A stretch of 64,000 nt of DNA from Ceratotherium simum simum (taxonomy: Eukaryota > Chordata > Mammalia > Perissodactyla > Rhinocerotidae), in the NCBI RefSeq assembly GCF_000283155.1, contig NW_004454159.1, positions 16,389,675 to 16,453,674 of the forward strand. The letters are read 5' to 3'. Position numbers and translations under genes: made by a program. Every line of letters starts with the position of its first letter. Within the stretch, counting starts at the first letter, position 1. A model generated the notes under the pieces. It was not told the origin of the DNA and did not search any database. It saw only the letters and a list, made by a program, of their open reading frames with translations. Positions 46,330 through 59,082 of this stretch are shown in pieces.

Positions 46330-46735
46330 AAAATGGATACACAACTTAAAAAAATATTTTTTACTAATGCATAACACCAATAGAGGATTAATAAAATGAA
46401 TTATGGCCCTTTTATACACTGAAATATAGCACACCTTTGAAAAGGGATGTCTATCTATATTCATTAATAGACAAGATCTCCAGGACTGGTTGTGGGATGA
46501 AAGAAATCATTGCAAAGATGTATGGGTAATATAACCTTGTCTGTATAAAATTATATGGGTATAATACAGCCAATTGACCCTATATTCATAGAGAAAAGCT
46601 GAGAAGTGTGTCTAATAAAATATTGATTGTAATTATCCCTTGGGGAAATTTCAAAATATTTTTTCATTTCTTACATTTATATATTTTAAAATTTTCTATG
46701 AATTATGAAGTATCTATATTGGCAGAAAATACAGA
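46330..46735 (+). mobile_element. Probable L1 LINE, 3' end
   Basis: The order 'aatgaattatggcccttttatacactg', 'agacaagatctccaggac', 'ataaccttgtctgtataaaattatatggg', 'tttcttacatttatatattttaaaattttctatg' fits an old L1 3' region in sense. Confidence 0.6.
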
Positions 46736-46739
46736 TGTA

Positions 46740-47945
46740 ATGAGTATAATTTGAAAATATTGTGTTTCACTCGTCACAGGCAAAGAAAACTCATTATATT
46801 AAGTGGAGAAATCTCACCTAAAAAGGGAGTAGATGGAGATATTTCCAAGGACAACAGAGGAGAGCTATCCAGAGAGAGAAATGTGAGGAGCAAATGGTCA
46901 GATGGATTTTTACTACTCCAGACTGAACATCTGCCATGGAAGTGGGTAATGGTCAGGAAAACACAAATAAACTTAAGAGAATCCCAGAGCAATGACTCTT
47001 ATTTTTGGTTTGCCTAAGTACATAATGGAAAAATTTTAAATCTGTTTAAAGAAGTCTGTATACAACATGTGCTACCAGATAGTGGGCTACAAGTGGCTGA
47101 GGGAAGGGTTTGGTTGCCTAGCAACTTCTCAAAAGTTTTCATGTGTTTTCAGGAGGGTAATGGAAGACAGCTGAGGACTGGGCCAGTGATTCTGCCATAG
47201 GACTGCCAGGGTAAGGGATGAGGGCATTCTACTTCAGTAGCCATGGAAAGTATGGGTAAGACTCAGGGGGTGTCTGTTGTAAAAGAAAAAACCAAGGGGG
47301 GCCAGGGTGCATGAAGGACCACTGGAACCCAACAAAAGCAAGCAAACCAGTCTTGAGTTTACCAGCATCACACAACAGTAGGTGTCATTAGGGTGTCCAG
47401 TGACATAGTACAGAGGAAATTACCGCAGAGACCAACGATGATCCAGAGGACAGCACAAACCACAACATCCATACACCTAAACACAATTTTAGGGAGAAAA
47501 AGGAAAAAAGTAATTATAAAAATAATGAAAATTTACCCTAAAGAGACTGAGTTAACCTGAGACTCCATAAACAGGAAGAGTCTGAAACAGCCTCAGTTGG
47601 CCATGTGAATTCTCTAACTCCTCATTTCCAAGAAACTTATGAAGACTAGAGTAATTACGGAACGTAAAGCAACCACATTTTATTCATAATCTAGCAGTAG
47701 GAAATAAATGAATTATTGACAATTGTGCAATCTTAGAAAACTTTCTCCTTTTCTTAAGACAATATTTAAATGATGGGTAAGTGAGCAAGTCACATAATCT
47801 GAGGTTAAATCCTTTCAAATTATTTTAGAGTTAGAAGAATCTCAGAAGTAAAAATAAATGATAGTGTAAAAAGCTGCCATAGACTTTGAAATAGGAAGGG
47901 GTCAGAATCATTCTCTGGTCCCGTGGTAGACCTAATCCAGAATGT
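46740..47945. other. Unassigned sequence
   Basis: No repeat or gene was recognised. Two overlapping frames (88 and 72 codons, opposite strands, 46751-47017) have no domain. Confidence 0.4.
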
Positions 47946-47949
47946 TCAG

Positions 47950-48318
47950 TGTCTTAGTCCATTCTGGCTGCTTTAACAAAATACCACTGACTGTGTAGCT
48001 TATGAACACCACAAATTTATTGTTCACAGTTCTGGAGGCTGGGAAGTCCAAGACCAAGGTGCCAGCATTGTTGTGTTCTGGTGAGGGCCCTCTCATCTTG
48101 GTTTACAGCTGGCACCTTCTTGCTGTGTCCTCACATGGTAGAAGGGGCAAGGGATCCCTCAGGCATCTCTTTTATTAGGCATTAATCCCACTGATAAGAG
48201 TTCTGCCCTCAAGAACTAAGCGCCTCCTAAAGGCACCACTTCCTAATACTGTCACCTTACAGGAGTTAGGGTCTTACTATATGAATTTTGGGGGAACACA
48301 AACGTTCAGCCCATAGCA
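47950..48318 (-). mobile_element. MaLR (MLT1/MST-type) solo LTR, antisense
   Basis: Starts TG, ends CA, with 'tcttagtccattctggctgctttaacaaaatacc', 'gttctggaggctgggaagtccaagacc', 'gtgtcctcacatggtagaagggg', 'actaagcgcctcctaaagg' and 'atatgaattttggggg'. Flanking 5-mers 'ttcag' and 'gtcag' match at four of five bases, as expected for an old ERVL-class insertion. Same family as the LTR at 19.6 kb. Confidence 0.87.
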
Positions 48319-49530
48319 GTCAGCTCTAAGAAATGATGATATTAGTCAAGGAGAACTAACTAGCTCTGCTGCTGTGAAGGAAAGCTGAAGAACATCATTT
48401 CACTAATGGGAGAACTAGACCTCAGAACCAGATAACTAACGATTTCTGAGACTGTAGTATGACTGAGACTCATAGGTTAGGGTTGAGGATAAGATTTCCA
48501 GAAAACAAAGACCTGAAAATCTCGAAGAAAAAAAAAAGAAGAAAGTCAGGTTAACAAAGGTAAAGGTTAAAGTAATGCATAGAAAACAATTCTTTGGTGA
48601 CCCAGAGATAAGGACAGGCTTCATAAGACATAACTTTCAACAACAGAGTGAAGAGGAAGACAGAGATCCCAGAGATACAAGGAGAGAAATATGGTGGACT
48701 TGCATAAAATTTAACTAGATTCACAGTTTCTCAGATGGAATGATGTTTCTAGTAGACTTGAACACCATGTACTCTGAACTAGGATTTATATCTTTATTTA
48801 ACATCAAGGCCAATTAAAGAATATTTATACAAACTTTTCTTTGCTTGTAACTTGATCCACTTCATTTTCAACCCTCTAAATGCTTTCATTGTTCTGTTTG
48901 GTTTTACTGAAATTCCTTCCTCAGTTAGCTCTTTAGAGTATATTCCAATTTGTTAAGACTTAGATCCATGCTTTTTTGAAAATGTCAGTATAGAGAAGAG
49001 CCATGTGTCAGGGAAGCAGTGCCCATCTGGTCGCGTATCCATGAGAGATTCAGGGAACTGGCTGGAACAGGCAATAGAAATCAAGGCAGAATGTAGTCTA
49101 GACTAATGGTGACCCCTTCTTTCTGGATTCTTTTTATCCAGCAGGAACATAAATGGGATTGTAACAAAGACCATACAGCTCCTTTATTATCTATTCTCCC
49201 CTTCTTCCATTAATTATAAGACCCTCACTTTTTATCTGAGTACATAGCTACTAAATTAAAGACTATAATTTCCACCCTCCATTGCAGATTGGAGTGGCCA
49301 AGGACAAATGACCCAAAGGGAAGTGTGCAACTTTGAGGGTATGTCCTTAAAGGAAAGGGTCATGTCCTCCCCTGTGCTTCTCTCATTTTACTACCTCGAA
49401 TGAAACATAATAGCAAGAACTTGGGCAACATTCATTGACTACTTCATGGAAGATTCTTGTTGTACATGGCAGAGCAACATAGTGGAAAGATTCTGGGTTA
49501 CAATAACTGTGAAGCCTCCCTACTGCGCTG
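48319..49530. other. Unassigned sequence
   Basis: No repeat or gene was recognised. Confidence 0.4.
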
Positions 49531-49532
49531 AA

Positions 49533-49811
49533 CCAACTCTTATAATTTTTGTGTGTGTGTGTGTGAGGTAGATCGGCCCTGAGCTAACATCTGCCAATCC
49601 TCCTCTTTTTTTGCTGAGAAAGACTGGCCCTGGGCTAACATCCACACCCATCTTCCTCCGCTTTATATGGGACGCAGCCACTGCATGGCCTGACAAGCGG
49701 TGCATCAGTGCGCGCCCGGGATCCAAGCCGGCGAACCTCAGGCCGCTGCAGTGGAGCGCACGCACTTAACCACTTGCGCCACCGGGCCAGCCCCCCAACT
49801 CTTGTAATTTT
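49533..49811 (-). mobile_element. ERE-type SINE with 17-bp TSD
   Basis: Antisense SINE, body about 49550-49794, with (GT)n at its tail side and the reversed head 'ccaccgggccagcccc' at its right. Direct repeats of 17 bp at 49533-49549 and 49795-49811 differ at one position. Confidence 0.94.
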
Positions 49812-50094
49812 ACACGAGAGAGAAATAAATGTCTGCTTCTTAAGTTCTTGTTTACCTGATCTGCTACAGCAGTGAGATTGGTTCTATAGGTCGCAGACTA
49901 AAATAATCTACAAAAACAATAAAGATTTTTAAATGTGACATTTGTGGAATCATTCATCTCTATACTAAATCTTCTCATTTCCAATGCATCTGAAGAAAAT
50001 CTAAAATCTTAAGATCAAGATATTAAAATTTTTCTGAAAATATTGTCGCTATCCCTCAGCAATATGCCAAGAGAAACATGATGTATTTTTACTT

Positions 50095-50205
50095 GATGGC
50101 TCGGAAGAATTAAATAATTTGTGTAAGGTCACAAACATGTAATATATCCTAGATTTAAATTCTTACCTGTTCCGCTCCAAAGCCTATGGTTTAATCACCA
50201 TCTTT
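50095..50205 (+). repeat. MIR-class fragment
   Basis: Text 'ggaagaattaaataatttgtgtaaggtcacaaac' and 'gttccgctccaaagcctatgg' fits the MIR 3' half. Confidence 0.68.
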
Positions 50206-50529
50206 TATTGCATCCCTTTCTTATTATGAAGTTAAATATAAAATTGGTATGAATTTTTAAATCAAAACGTGATAATTTTAATGTATTCTTCTAATTGTCA
50301 GGAATTTCCATCAGTTTTTCTCTTTTGTAAACAGTACATCAGAGGAAGAAGTTTGAGAAGCAGTTTCTTAGGAAATTTGAATTTACAGATCCACAAAATT
50401 TTAATATTGAAACCTAGTCCATTGACTCTCTGCCCAGAATAAACAGTTAACGTTGATAACTTTCTCTTTTTGCTTCATCATTTTTCTATTTTTATATTTA
50501 GTATATATGACTTGTTTTTTGTCAAGGAG

Positions 50530-50715
50530 AATGGACACTTCCATTTATTGAGCATGTAAATATAAGGAACTGTGTTGCAAGCATTTAAATAGATATTTTA
50601 TTTAAGTTTTATGGTAGGCTATATAGAAACTGTTATTCTCTTTTCACAGAAAAAACTAAATTTCAGGGAACTAAAAAAAGACTGACCAAAAGATAAGTCA
50701 AGCATTGAACAGTAT
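50530..50715 (+). repeat. MIR-class fragment
   Basis: Text 'cttccatttattgagcatgtaaatataaggaactgtg', 'atattttatttaagttttatgg', 'gaaactgttattctcttttcacag' follows MIR order. Confidence 0.72.
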
Positions 50716-51144
50716 GTATTTGGAAATACTAAAGCTTTAAAATTATATGTTACTTGAATAAAAATAAAAATGTTTACTTCAAATGGAAAGTGTATTTTTT
50801 CCTCACATTTTCCCAAGGGAAAGTAAACTACTATGATAGCCATCCAACACAGAGAACATCATGAAAAACTGGTAAAAATTTCCAATATCAACAATCCATT
50901 GACAATTAGTGGGTTATAAAACTACCTTACAAACTTTTATATAAACTTTACTATGATGTAACAAATAAATGCATTATAGAAATAATAAATAAAATATACA
51001 ATTGTTCCCAGAAACATACACATCTATTTATAAACATACTTGATGCTTTATATTATTACAACTATCACAAAGACTTAAAGCATGCAGAAGTTTGTGTAGT
51101 TTCTAGGTGGTACATTATATGTAAGATCAGTCAAAGCCCTAAAA

Positions 51145-51265
51145 TGGTATAATCTTGCCAACAAGCCTGTAAAGCTGGAATTGTTACTCCTAGTTTATAG
51201 AAGATCAACCTAGAAAGATTAAGTATTTTGCCCAAGAATGCCCAAACAAAACTGAGATGTAAATT
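51145..51265 (+). repeat. MIR-class fragment
   Basis: Text 'aagcctgtaaagctggaattgttactcctagtttatag' and 'agaaagattaagtattttgcccaag' fits MIR. Confidence 0.72.
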
Positions 51266-51394
51266 AATCCCAAACCAATTTTTAAAAGCCAGCATTAAAA
51301 TCACACAACTCCAAAATGAAGAATGTGGGCTATTGCTGACAACATGCAGGATTTAATTGTATTGGCTTGGACTTAATTTACATCTCATCTTGGC

Positions 51395-51540
51395 TTAGTT
51401 TTGTGTCCTTAGGTGAAATATTTAAACTACGTGTAACATCTACAAAAAAAGAAGCCAGTTCCGACCACATAAGGTTGTGGGCAACATCAAATGTGATATG
51501 CAAAGTGCAGGCACTTGCACATATCAATAAATGGTTAAAA
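51395..51540 (+). repeat. MIR-class fragment
   Basis: Text 'catctacaaaaaaagaag', 'ataaggttgtgggcaacatcaaatgtgatatgcaaagtgcaggcac' and 'atcaataaatgg' fits the MIR 3' half. Confidence 0.65.
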
Positions 51541-51714
51541 GTTTGTTAATATTTTATTATTAATTAGATATCATTTTAAAGTGATAATTCAGTTTTCCAT
51601 TTGAAAATACAGAATTTTCCCAAAGGCGAATTGTCAAAGGAAGGATAATATTTTTAAATAAACTGAAAATCTTACAGATCCGTGGATGAGAACCAATAGC
51701 TGCAAACGCCAGGA

Positions 51715-51812
51715 AGGCAGGTATTCTGCCTGTTTTGCTAAGTATCTCTCTTCTCATAGTCTACCACAGTACTTGGCACTTTGTAAGCACTCAATAAAAA
51801 TTTGGTATTAAA
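51715..51812 (+). repeat. L2 3' end fragment
   Basis: Text 'aaggcaggtattctgcctg', 'cacagtacttggcactttgtaagcactcaataaaaatttgg' is the L2 terminal block. Confidence 0.7.
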
Positions 51813-52161
51813 TCGAGTGTTTCGCCTCATGAAAAGGAAAAGGGAAAGACAGAAACTGTGTTTAGTAACTAAACTTCTGATAGATTTCATATATTTAGGA
51901 ATATAGTCATTGATTTCTCATATAGGGATTATTAAGTTAATGTCGAAGGCAAATTAAACAATAATAGCCTCACTAGAGATCTTAAAGGAATTTTAATCTA
52001 TGACATTCCTTTCCTAAGAATATTACTGGGCGAATTAAAGAAAGCTGAATTCAAGCATGCCCGTGCTCAAAGCTCAGCTATCGCTGAGATCTTGTCAATG
52101 CTAATTTTTCAGGTTTCTAAACTATCGCCTTTCTCAACATTCATTTACAAAAATAATGAAC

Positions 52162-52679
52162 TGCAAATCTTTCTCCACTTACAATGGGGTTACATCCCAA
52201 TAAATCCATTGGTCACTTGAAAATATCATAAGTCAAAAATGCGTTTAATACACCTAACCTACCCAATATCATAGCTTATCCTAGCCTGCATTTAACGTGA
52301 GCAGAACGCTCACATTGCCCTACAGTTTGGCAAAATAACCTAACATGATCAACATACAAAAAAGCCTATTTTATAATAAAGTGTTGAATATTTCATGTAA
52401 TTTATTGAATACTGTAATGAAAGTAAAAACAGAAGGGTTGTAAGAATATTGGTTGTTTATCCTCCTGATCGCGTGGCTGACTGGGAGCTGTGGCTGCTGC
52501 CGCTGCCCAGCATTATGAGGGAATATCATACTGCACAGCCCTGGCCCAGGAAAAGATCAAAATTCAAAATTCGAAGTACAGTTTCTACTGAATGTGTGTC
52601 ATTTCCACACCATTGTAAAGTCAAAAAATTGTAAGTCAAACCATCCTGTCAAACCGTTGCAAGTCAAGGACCCCCAGTA
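52162..52679. mobile_element. Tigger-type DNA transposon, non-autonomous
   Basis: Inverted termini: the left 'cttacaatggggttac' aligns with the reverse complement of the right 'gttgcaagtcaaggaccc'. Inner blocks such as 'tttaatacacctaacctaccc', 'aaagtgttgaatatttcatgtaatttattgaatactgtaatgaaag' and 'gatcgcgtggctgactgggagctgtgg' are typical of a Tc1/mariner Tigger-like element. It carries no transposase. A 61-codon frame inside is meaningless. Confidence 0.88.
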
Positions 52680-52689
52680 TTTAAATTCT

Positions 52690-55095
52690 TAAAAAAAAAA
52701 AGAGGTAATGTCTTTTTAATCTAAAAGCAAACTATACCCTTCACAAGCAGGATAGAAACCTAGAAGCTATACATATAGGTGCATTTTGTCACATAAAAAT
52801 TAAAATTTTATTACTGACACATTAGAAAAATCCACCAGAAATAAATTGGGAAAGACAAAAGACAAATTGGAAAAAAATTTCTGCTACAAATATTATAAGC
52901 AAAAGGGCTTATTGTTGTTGTGTTAGCCCCCAAGAAATTTCATTTCTAGGAATTTTCCATACAAATAGCCCAACAATTCATAGAGGTTATTTGCAGCACT
53001 TCTGTGAAGGAAGTAGCCTGGAAACAGGACTAATTGGCTAAATCATACCATCTCTACGTCATGTTATACCTAGTAGTCTTTAAAATAAATGCTTTGGCTA
53101 TGATAAGACTTACAAGACATGTCAGATGAGAACAGAGAGTTCCTAAACGTCATTTATAGCACGATCCTACTGGCAGGTCTGGAGGGATATAAAGGAAAAC
53201 ACATCTCTGATGAGTGGTCTGAGACTAGGATAAAGGATTTGTAATATTTATGTAACGCCTACTTGTAGTGTTAACATTTTTTTCCCACAAAAGTCAGTTA
53301 TTACTTTCATGTATTTTTAAAAGAATGAAAACCATCCATCATATTCTATTTTGTAAAGTATATAATTTTCTTTTATAATTTTGAAGTGATGTTTCTTTAT
53401 TTCTTTTCAGCCACAAGCAAGTTTAGCTAGGGTTTAATCTCAAGCCGATGTTATTATGAAAGTAAATTTACTATTCTGCATTCACACAGTAGTCTGAAAA
53501 CTGCAGGTGTTTACAGTAACGATTATTATGACATTCAATAGAAGAATTTATTCAAGGGGAAAAATTCTTCTCAAGTGAAAAACTAATTTGAAATACATTC
53601 TCTATCACCTGTCAGAAATCTAAAGTTTATATATTATCTCTCTTCAAAGGAAGATCTGAGATCTTTTGAAAACAGCAAAAAACTTAGAACAATTTCCCTT
53701 GGTCTTAAATTGAGTTGACTGTTAATTTGTTCAGAACTTTATTGATTTTGTCTTGTGTAATAGAAATATAAGTAATCATAGCAGCTTAAAAATCATTATC
53801 TATATTTTGATCCAAAAGTAACCATAGTTGTTATTTCTTCCGTGAAAAGGACAATCTTGTAAATGAAGACAACATAACACTTGAAATCAATCCCTCCAAA
53901 AACTATTTATTGTTTTTGCTTAATTACTATATAGCTTTCCTATTATAAAAAATATTTTAATTTTGCAAGTGAAAACATATTTCAAATATGTTACTGTATC
54001 AAAAGCAATGTATTTTATAATAGTTTAAAACATCTACTCTAAAATGTCAAACATAAAGTGATTAGTTGCTACCATCTTTCAAGTTAGTACACTTTTATTA
54101 CCACAGCAGCACAATATCATATTACACTGTAACATCAAATATATTCTGAGAATTCCAAAACAAGACGATGAACATATATATTAAGTCAATGAGTGGAAAA
54201 AGCAATAAAAGTGTTTGAAGGTTTTGCTCCAAAGCAATATTTTAAACTTTTTAGATAAGCTGAAAGTGTAATATCCAATGTTACTGCTTCATGTTTGCAG
54301 CTCAGCCATTCTAATTACCTTGCCTCAGGCAACAACATATCCTTTCTGTGCCTTCAGAAAGATGAGAAATGGAGCCAGATTCCATTTCCCCTTTCTTCAC
54401 TCCACTTGTCTTATTTGCTTGGAGCTTCTTTTGAAGCTGAGAAGGAATAAGAATTTGGCCCTTTGTTTCTGAATGGATAGTTAATCCCCCTTAAATAAAT
54501 TCCTCTGATCAACCCGCTTCTAATTAGGATTGGACCTTTTCTCCTACTTCAGAACTTTTCTGTGGGACTTAGAAAGTCTGGTGAATATTATACACTAAGA
54601 ATAAACACACTGTGTTGATGTAATTGGCATTACAAAACAGCTCCTCCAATTAACATAACATTTTTTTCGTTTTGTAAAAAGTAGTCCTTTAACAGGATAT
54701 TTTTGTGATAAACTGCAGAAAACTTCAAGATCATTTTATTTTATGACTATGTTTCTTTCCTCCTCTATATGAATGAAGTCCCATCTCTGAAAAAGCACAG
54801 CTTGTTTTAATTATCCCAATGGGAAAGTAAGAGCAATAGTGTTACATATGGTTGGTGGATTTACTAGATGTGATCAAAATCCAATTAGATGAGCTCCAAT
54901 TTGATCTGATCCAAAAGATTAATTCTATCAAAACTGTTTATAGGTAAAGTAGAATGTCCACACTTTTTTAAAGGGAGGACAGGTATAGGGTTGGGCAACT
55001 AGACAAGATTTTACAAGGCAGTTTTTTTAAGCATATGAATTAATTCCTGATTAAAGATACACTGGTCTTGAGTCTAGAGTCATGAGTTCTAAATC
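52690..55095. other. AT-rich, repeat-poor sequence
   Basis: No gene or strong repeat match was seen. The block 54240-54700 is repeat-free, locally less AT-rich, and contains several homeodomain-type ATTA and CAATTAA words. It is the best candidate in this half for a conserved non-coding element, by inference only. Confidence 0.4.
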
Positions 55096-55339
55096 TGGAT
55101 TTATTAATTATCCCAGCTGTCCAGATGGCATCTCTGTGTTATAATTATTTTTTCACTCAACAAACTTGTTCAACATACATTTATGAAGTTGGCATAGAGT
55201 AGAAGTTCAGTAAATGGTAGTTTGGTTCCCTTCCCTTCATCAGTGGGTCACTTTCTCCTCACTCCCATTCACCACTCCATTATCATTTTTTTAATAGATA
55301 CATCACAATAAACTCCAATAGTTCCTCGTTCCAAATGCA

Positions 55340-55445
55340 CCAAAATATTGTGAGCTCCTCATGCACAGGGACTATGGCCTATCTCATTTTAATATCTTAG
55401 CCACTGGAACAGAGGAGATTTAATATATTCTTATTGATCTGAATA
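55340..55445 (+). repeat. Probable L2 3' fragment
   Basis: Text 'gtgagctcctcatgcacagggactatggcctatctcattttaatatcttagccactgg' resembles the L2 3' region. Confidence 0.6.
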
Positions 55446-55879
55446 AAATTACATTTATTAATTGTCAAAATTGCCAAATACTCTTTTTGTCTACCTAGCA
55501 GCCATTCTCTCTTCTTTCTAGCCAACAACACCCTGCTTTTGTTTGGACACCAAAGTGGCTAGCCCTAGGGTCCAAGACAATTATAGTGGCATCATTGACA
55601 ATAAGAGTGGAACTTAAACTCATTTTTCGCCAGTGAAATATAAGGGGAAGTCCCGTGGAGAAAGGCTTCTGGGAAAGATAAAAGACCAGAGTGAAGCCAA
55701 GAGAATACTCCTAAGTCCTTTCCTTCCTAATTGAGATGCTATCATGCAAGGATGTGATTCTTAAAGGTGCAGGGTCCATCTTGTGACTAAGAGGGGAAAC
55801 ATCACCAGCATACAGAGATTGGCAGACCAGAGAGCTAAAAAAAAATGGGTCCTTATTTACCTCTTTGCACAAACAAATC

Positions 55880-57429
55880 AAAATCATATTATCAGCAAAT
55901 AATGACAATTTTGCTTCTTCTTTTCTAATTTGGATGCCTTGCCTAATGGCTCTAGCTAGGACTTCCAGTACTATATTGAATAAAAGTGGAGAGAGTGGGT
56001 ATCCTTGTCTTATTCCTGATCTTTGATGCAGAAAATCAACAAGGAAACTTTGGAACTGAATCATACTCTAGACCAAATGGACTTAACAGACATATATAGA
56101 ACATTCCATCCAATAGCAGCAGAATACACATTCTTCTCAAGGGCATGTGAAACACTTTCCAGGACAGATCATATGACAGGACACAAAACAAGTCTTAGCA
56201 AACTTAAGAAGATTGAAATCATACCAACTATCTTGTCTGACCACAATGGTATGAAAATAGAAATCAACAACAAGAGGAAAGCTGGAAAATCTGCAAATAT
56301 GTGAAACAACACACTTTTGAACCACCAATGGGTCAAACAAGAAATCAAAAGGGTAATTAAAAAAAAAAAATCAAACAAATGGACATGGAAACACAACATA
56401 CCAAAACCTATGAGATGTTGTAAAGAGTTTGTTATAAACTTTCTTGAGAAGAAAGTTTATAGCAATAAATGCATATATTAAGAAATTAGAAAGATCTCAA
56501 ACAACCTAACTTTACACCTCAAAGAACCAGAAAAAGAAGAACAGATAAAGCCCAAAGCTAGCAGAAGGAAGGAAATAATAAAGATCAGAGTGGAAATAAA
56601 TGAAACAGAGACCAGAAAAAACAGTAGAAAGGATCAACAAAACTAAGAGCTGGTTTTTTGAAAAAATAAATAAAATTGGCAAAACTTTAGCTAGACTAAG
56701 AAAAAACAGAGAAGACTCAAATAGACAAAATTATAAATGAAAGAGGAGATATTACAACTAATACTGCAGAAATAAATAGAATCATAAGAGACTACTATGA
56801 ACAGTTATATTCCAACAAATTAGATAACCTAAAAGAAGTGGATAAATTCCTAGAAACACACAACCTGCCAATATTGAATCAGGAAGAAACAGAAAATCTG
56901 AACAGACCAATAATGAGTAAAAAGACTGAATCAATAATCAAAAACCCCCAAACACAGAAAACCCTAGGACCGGACTGCTTCACTGGAAAATTCTACAAAT
57001 ATTTAAAGAATTAATGCCAATCCTTCTCAAACTCTTGCAAAAAATTGAAGACTAGGGAACACTTCCAAACTCATTATATGAGGTCAGCTTTACTCCGATA
57101 CCAGAGCCAGATAAGGACACTACAAGAAAAGAAAACTATAGATAAGTATCCCTGATGAATATAAATGCAAAAATTCTCAAAAATATGAGCAAATCAAATT
57201 CAAGAACACTAAAAGGATTATGCACCACGACCAAGTGGGATTTATCCCTGGGATGCAAGGATGGTTCAACATTTGCAAATCAATAAATGTGATACACCAC
57301 GTTAACAGGATGAAAGATAAAACTCACATGACCATCCCAGTAGATGCAGAAAAAGCATTTGACAAAACATAACATCCTTTCATGACAAAAACCCTCAACA
57401 GATTGGGTATAGAAGGAAAACACCTCAAC
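55880..57429 (-). mobile_element. L1 LINE fragment with internal 5' inversion
   Basis: Two L1 ORF2 pieces in opposite orientation meet at about 56024-56026. The left piece (55880-56024, minus strand) encodes the reverse-transcriptase core '[12 protein letters not shown]' through 'LFADNM'; the second catalytic Asp of the usual FADD motif is read as Asn. The right piece (56026-57429, plus strand) runs from the ORF2 endonuclease C-terminus ('SDHNGMKIEINNKRK') to the RT segment around 'VDAEKAFDK'. Read on the minus strand this is the twin-priming layout: inverted upstream part, then sense downstream part, with breakpoints a few dozen codons apart in ORF2. Both pieces have stops and frameshifts. 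The L1 3' end and poly(A) are missing. Confidence 0.85.
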
Positions 57430-57430
57430 A

Positions 57431-57515
57431 TCCAAAATCTGTGGTTAGAACATGAATATTTTGAAAGAGTCTCCTTCCCAGCCTGCTGCAGCTATAAGCA
57501 ACATCACCAAGTCCT
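57431..57515 (+). repeat. 85-bp duplicated segment, copy A
   Basis: It directly abuts the right end of the L1 fragment and matches 58998-59082 at 80 of 85 positions with no gaps. The shared text includes 'agtctccttcccagcctgctgcagctat'-type sequence. The family is unknown. Confidence 0.9.
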
Positions 57516-58997
57516 AAAAATCTTCCTGTGAGTCAGTTACTACTAAACCTGAAATCCTTCCTGAATTTTAAAAAAACAGTTAAATACATCTAAAGTTCCT
57601 CCATAATCAACTCTTTACAAGAGTACTAGAAAATATACCTTTTGCTCATATTTGAAGCTTGCATTGTCCATGTAAAACAATAATAAAATAAATGACAAAA
57701 TCAATCTTTTTATTCATTAATGGTACAGTTTAAGAAATAATAATATATGTGAATATAAAATTTGATTATATTATATTATGTTTTTTACCTACTCACTACT
57801 TGATTTTCATTAAATTAAAAGAGATATTAATCATATAGTAAGGCATGGATGAGCTGTAGTGAAATGAAATTAAAATCAAAACAGTGTTTGATTCTCCATC
57901 CAGATTTCAGAAATCAAAAGCCTCAATTATAATTAAAACAGCAGCTGTGGATGTTTTGAAATAAGTTGACCAGTTTGAGTACCTAAGAATCATCTTGCCA
58001 GAAGTTCTCTAACTTTTTGCTAACATGTGACTTATATTCTCTCCAAGGTGGGCTGAGGTTGAGGTTTAAGAAAAAAAGAAAGGAAAAAGAGATTGCTTTT
58101 AACAAATCAATGGTCTGACTTGAGAGACCTATTTTGTTCTTAAACATGAAGCAGTCTCTCAGAGTTGAGAAATATCTAGTCCTAAGTGTCATTCTGTTCT
58201 TTGAGAAAGACTCACAAGCTGGTAATTGTATGGACTTTCTTAGCTAAATTAACTGGAATGTAAAATGTGCACTGATTTCCAACTGTGTTTTCTAGAATTT
58301 TGTTGGCAAACTATTTCCCTAAGAGCACACTGAGTAGAAAGATGGTTTTAATCAAATAAATGTTTTCCTTTTAAAGAACCAATCAGCCCCTGCACAGATT
58401 ATACATTCTTACCACACAGAACTACAAATAAAACTAAATTATTAAAATAATGTTAGTATAAAAATTATTCTTGAGATTTGTATGTTTTCATATTAGATTG
58501 TGGAATTTAAAAAAATTCAAATCAGTCTTAATCTATTAATGATTCAATATAATCCATCTGAAGAGACCCACGGACAATTTCTTATATATAGTAACTAGGA
58601 GATTATAGGGGTCCAATTGATTTAACAAATCAATATTGCTTCCATCTCCTTCAATTATACACTGTGCACTTAGACCAAAATGGGAAAAGGATGGCAACAG
58701 TATTAGTCAGGGTTTGTATTTTCTCACGTGACAGAGATGAGAAGACTTTAAGAACTAGAGAAGTAAATTTCATTTGTTTTATTTATTAAGCACATTTTAA
58801 GTTGTGATTCCTCATTCCTTCTTACTCTAAAAGAGGAGAAAATAATACAGGTTGCCCCTCAAGCTATTAGTCAAGTGACCTACTTTCAGTCATCCCTCTC
58901 CTGGACTAAGCCAACACTGATTTTTCCCAGATGACCATATTCTCTTTTATTCCCATACAGGCATTCTTAGAGTTTTAAAAGGAAATTGTGGCGTTTC
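57516..58997. other. Unassigned AT-rich sequence between the 85-bp copies
   Basis: No feature was recognised. A short stretch at 58702-58730 ('attagtcagggtttgtattttctcac') hints at an old dispersed repeat but is too short to call. Confidence 0.4.
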
Positions 58998-59082
58998 TCC
59001 AAAATCTGTGGTCAGAACACAAATATTTTGAAATAGTCTCCTTCCCAGCCTGCTGCAGCTATCAGCAACATCACCAAGTCCT
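58998..59082 (+). repeat. 85-bp duplicated segment, copy B
   Basis: Partner of 57431-57515, same orientation, five mismatches and no gaps. The flanking sequences of the two copies do not match. Confidence 0.9.

Noticed and set aside
56023..56304. 93-codon frame as a gene
   Set aside because: The peptide is the C-terminal part of an L1 ORF2 endonuclease, within a broken L1.
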